From the NCBI GenBank assembly GCA_016704145.1, contig JADJAS010000003.1:121967-185966 (forward strand): a stretch of DNA of 64,000 nt. Reading direction: 5' to 3'. A program made the position numbers and the translations under genes. Shown piece after piece: positions 63,701-64,000 of the stretch; within the stretch, counting starts at the first letter, position 1; each line of letters starts with the position of its first letter. Source of the stretch: Rhodocyclaceae bacterium (lineage in GTDB: Bacteria; Pseudomonadota; Gammaproteobacteria; Burkholderiales; Rhodocyclaceae). The notes under the pieces are model-generated. The model worked only from the letters and a program-made list of their open reading frames with translations, was not told the origin of the DNA and ran no database searches.

Positions 63701-64000
63701 GTCGACTAACGCTTGCCTTGCCAACTCTTACCAAACTGCGAACACACGCCGACACGCAAGGCCTCCTTCGTGTCGTTTTGCAACTCACTGTTCTCGATGA
63801 ACAAGAGCATCATGTACGCGAACCTCTTGTGTCCCAAGGGAACTCAGTGGAAACTGAATGAGCTTGTCAAAATAGTTTGTGACAAGCTCATCTTCGGCCA
63901 CCTAAGAAAGTGCCGCTGACCGCGATAGCGATCGCATTTGATCATCGGCAGCAATCACAAAGGCAATTGTTAGCGAGGTGTAGCAGCCTGATGGCCTCAA
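63701..64000. other. Unassigned sequence beyond the qatA break
   Basis: No gene recognised; a 68-codon plus-strand frame at 63713-63919 has no known relatives that I can name. It contains the hairpin listed separately. Confidence 0.5.
63858..63891. repeat. Perfect 12-bp inverted repeat
   Basis: ATGAGCTTGTCA (63858-63869) and TGACAAGCTCAT (63880-63891) enclose a 10-nt loop. It may be the end of a mobile element or an operator; no T-run follows. Confidence 0.65.

Noticed and set aside
63713..63919. 68-codon plus-strand open frame at the right edge
   Set aside because: No ribosome binding site or recognisable family; the frame spans the 12-bp inverted repeat.

Overview
The window reads as a GC-rich betaproteobacterial chromosome, most like the Rhodocyclales. 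The reasons are the long rpoE-rseA-rseB-rseC-degQ-lepA-lepB-rnc-era-recO-pdxJ-acpS-nagZ array, an EarP/EF-P pair with Arg32, and a complete fab cluster with plsX, rpmF and yceD. This placement comes from gene content and order, not from a search. No tRNA, rRNA or CRISPR array was found.

Layout: 1-2,600 holds the 5' end of uvrC, a uracil-DNA glycosylase, and earP with its substrate efp. 2,800-6,650 holds a FeeM-like acyltransferase and a membrane GGDEF/EAL protein. 6,680-18,180 is the sigma-E/processing array on the minus strand. 18,370-26,440 holds nadB, a YgfX-like protein and the fatty acid synthesis operon. 26,490-34,040 holds maf, a RsmI-like methylase, sppA, a HAD phosphatase, rluC, rne and a low-molecular-weight phosphatase. 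34,230-46,000 holds an isocitrate dehydrogenase, tatD-pilZ-holB-tmk-mltG, ygfZ, an NRDE protein, an L,D-transpeptidase, tadA, a response regulator and ppdK. 46,040-51,240 is a selenoneine/ergothioneine-type locus: senB and senA back to back, a membrane protein, then egtD overlapping an ATP-grasp gene. 51,340-57,760 holds two overlapping signalling genes, a DUF481 outer-membrane protein and a thiolase-like/DUF35 pair.

From about 57,840 the character changes. There are overlapping insertion-sequence remnants, an intact TacA/TacT-type toxin-antitoxin module with a palindromic operator, a sequence matching the 3' end of guaA (a common island integration site), and a decayed QatABCD anti-phage operon whose four genes are all broken by small frameshifts and whose qatA has lost its N-terminal part.

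Two observations stand out. A 24-bp sequence, consensus AAAGTCAGCCGT followed directly by GGCGGCACGCCG, recurs at least fifteen times between 312 and 54,711 in both orientations, inside genes, at gene ends and in gaps. It is absent from the last 9 kb. It behaves like a dispersed recognition or uptake-type sequence, and I cannot name it. Second, the sen/egt locus carries an ATP-grasp enzyme translationally coupled to EgtD and no visible senC, so it may make a modified hercynine, ergothioneine or selenoneine.
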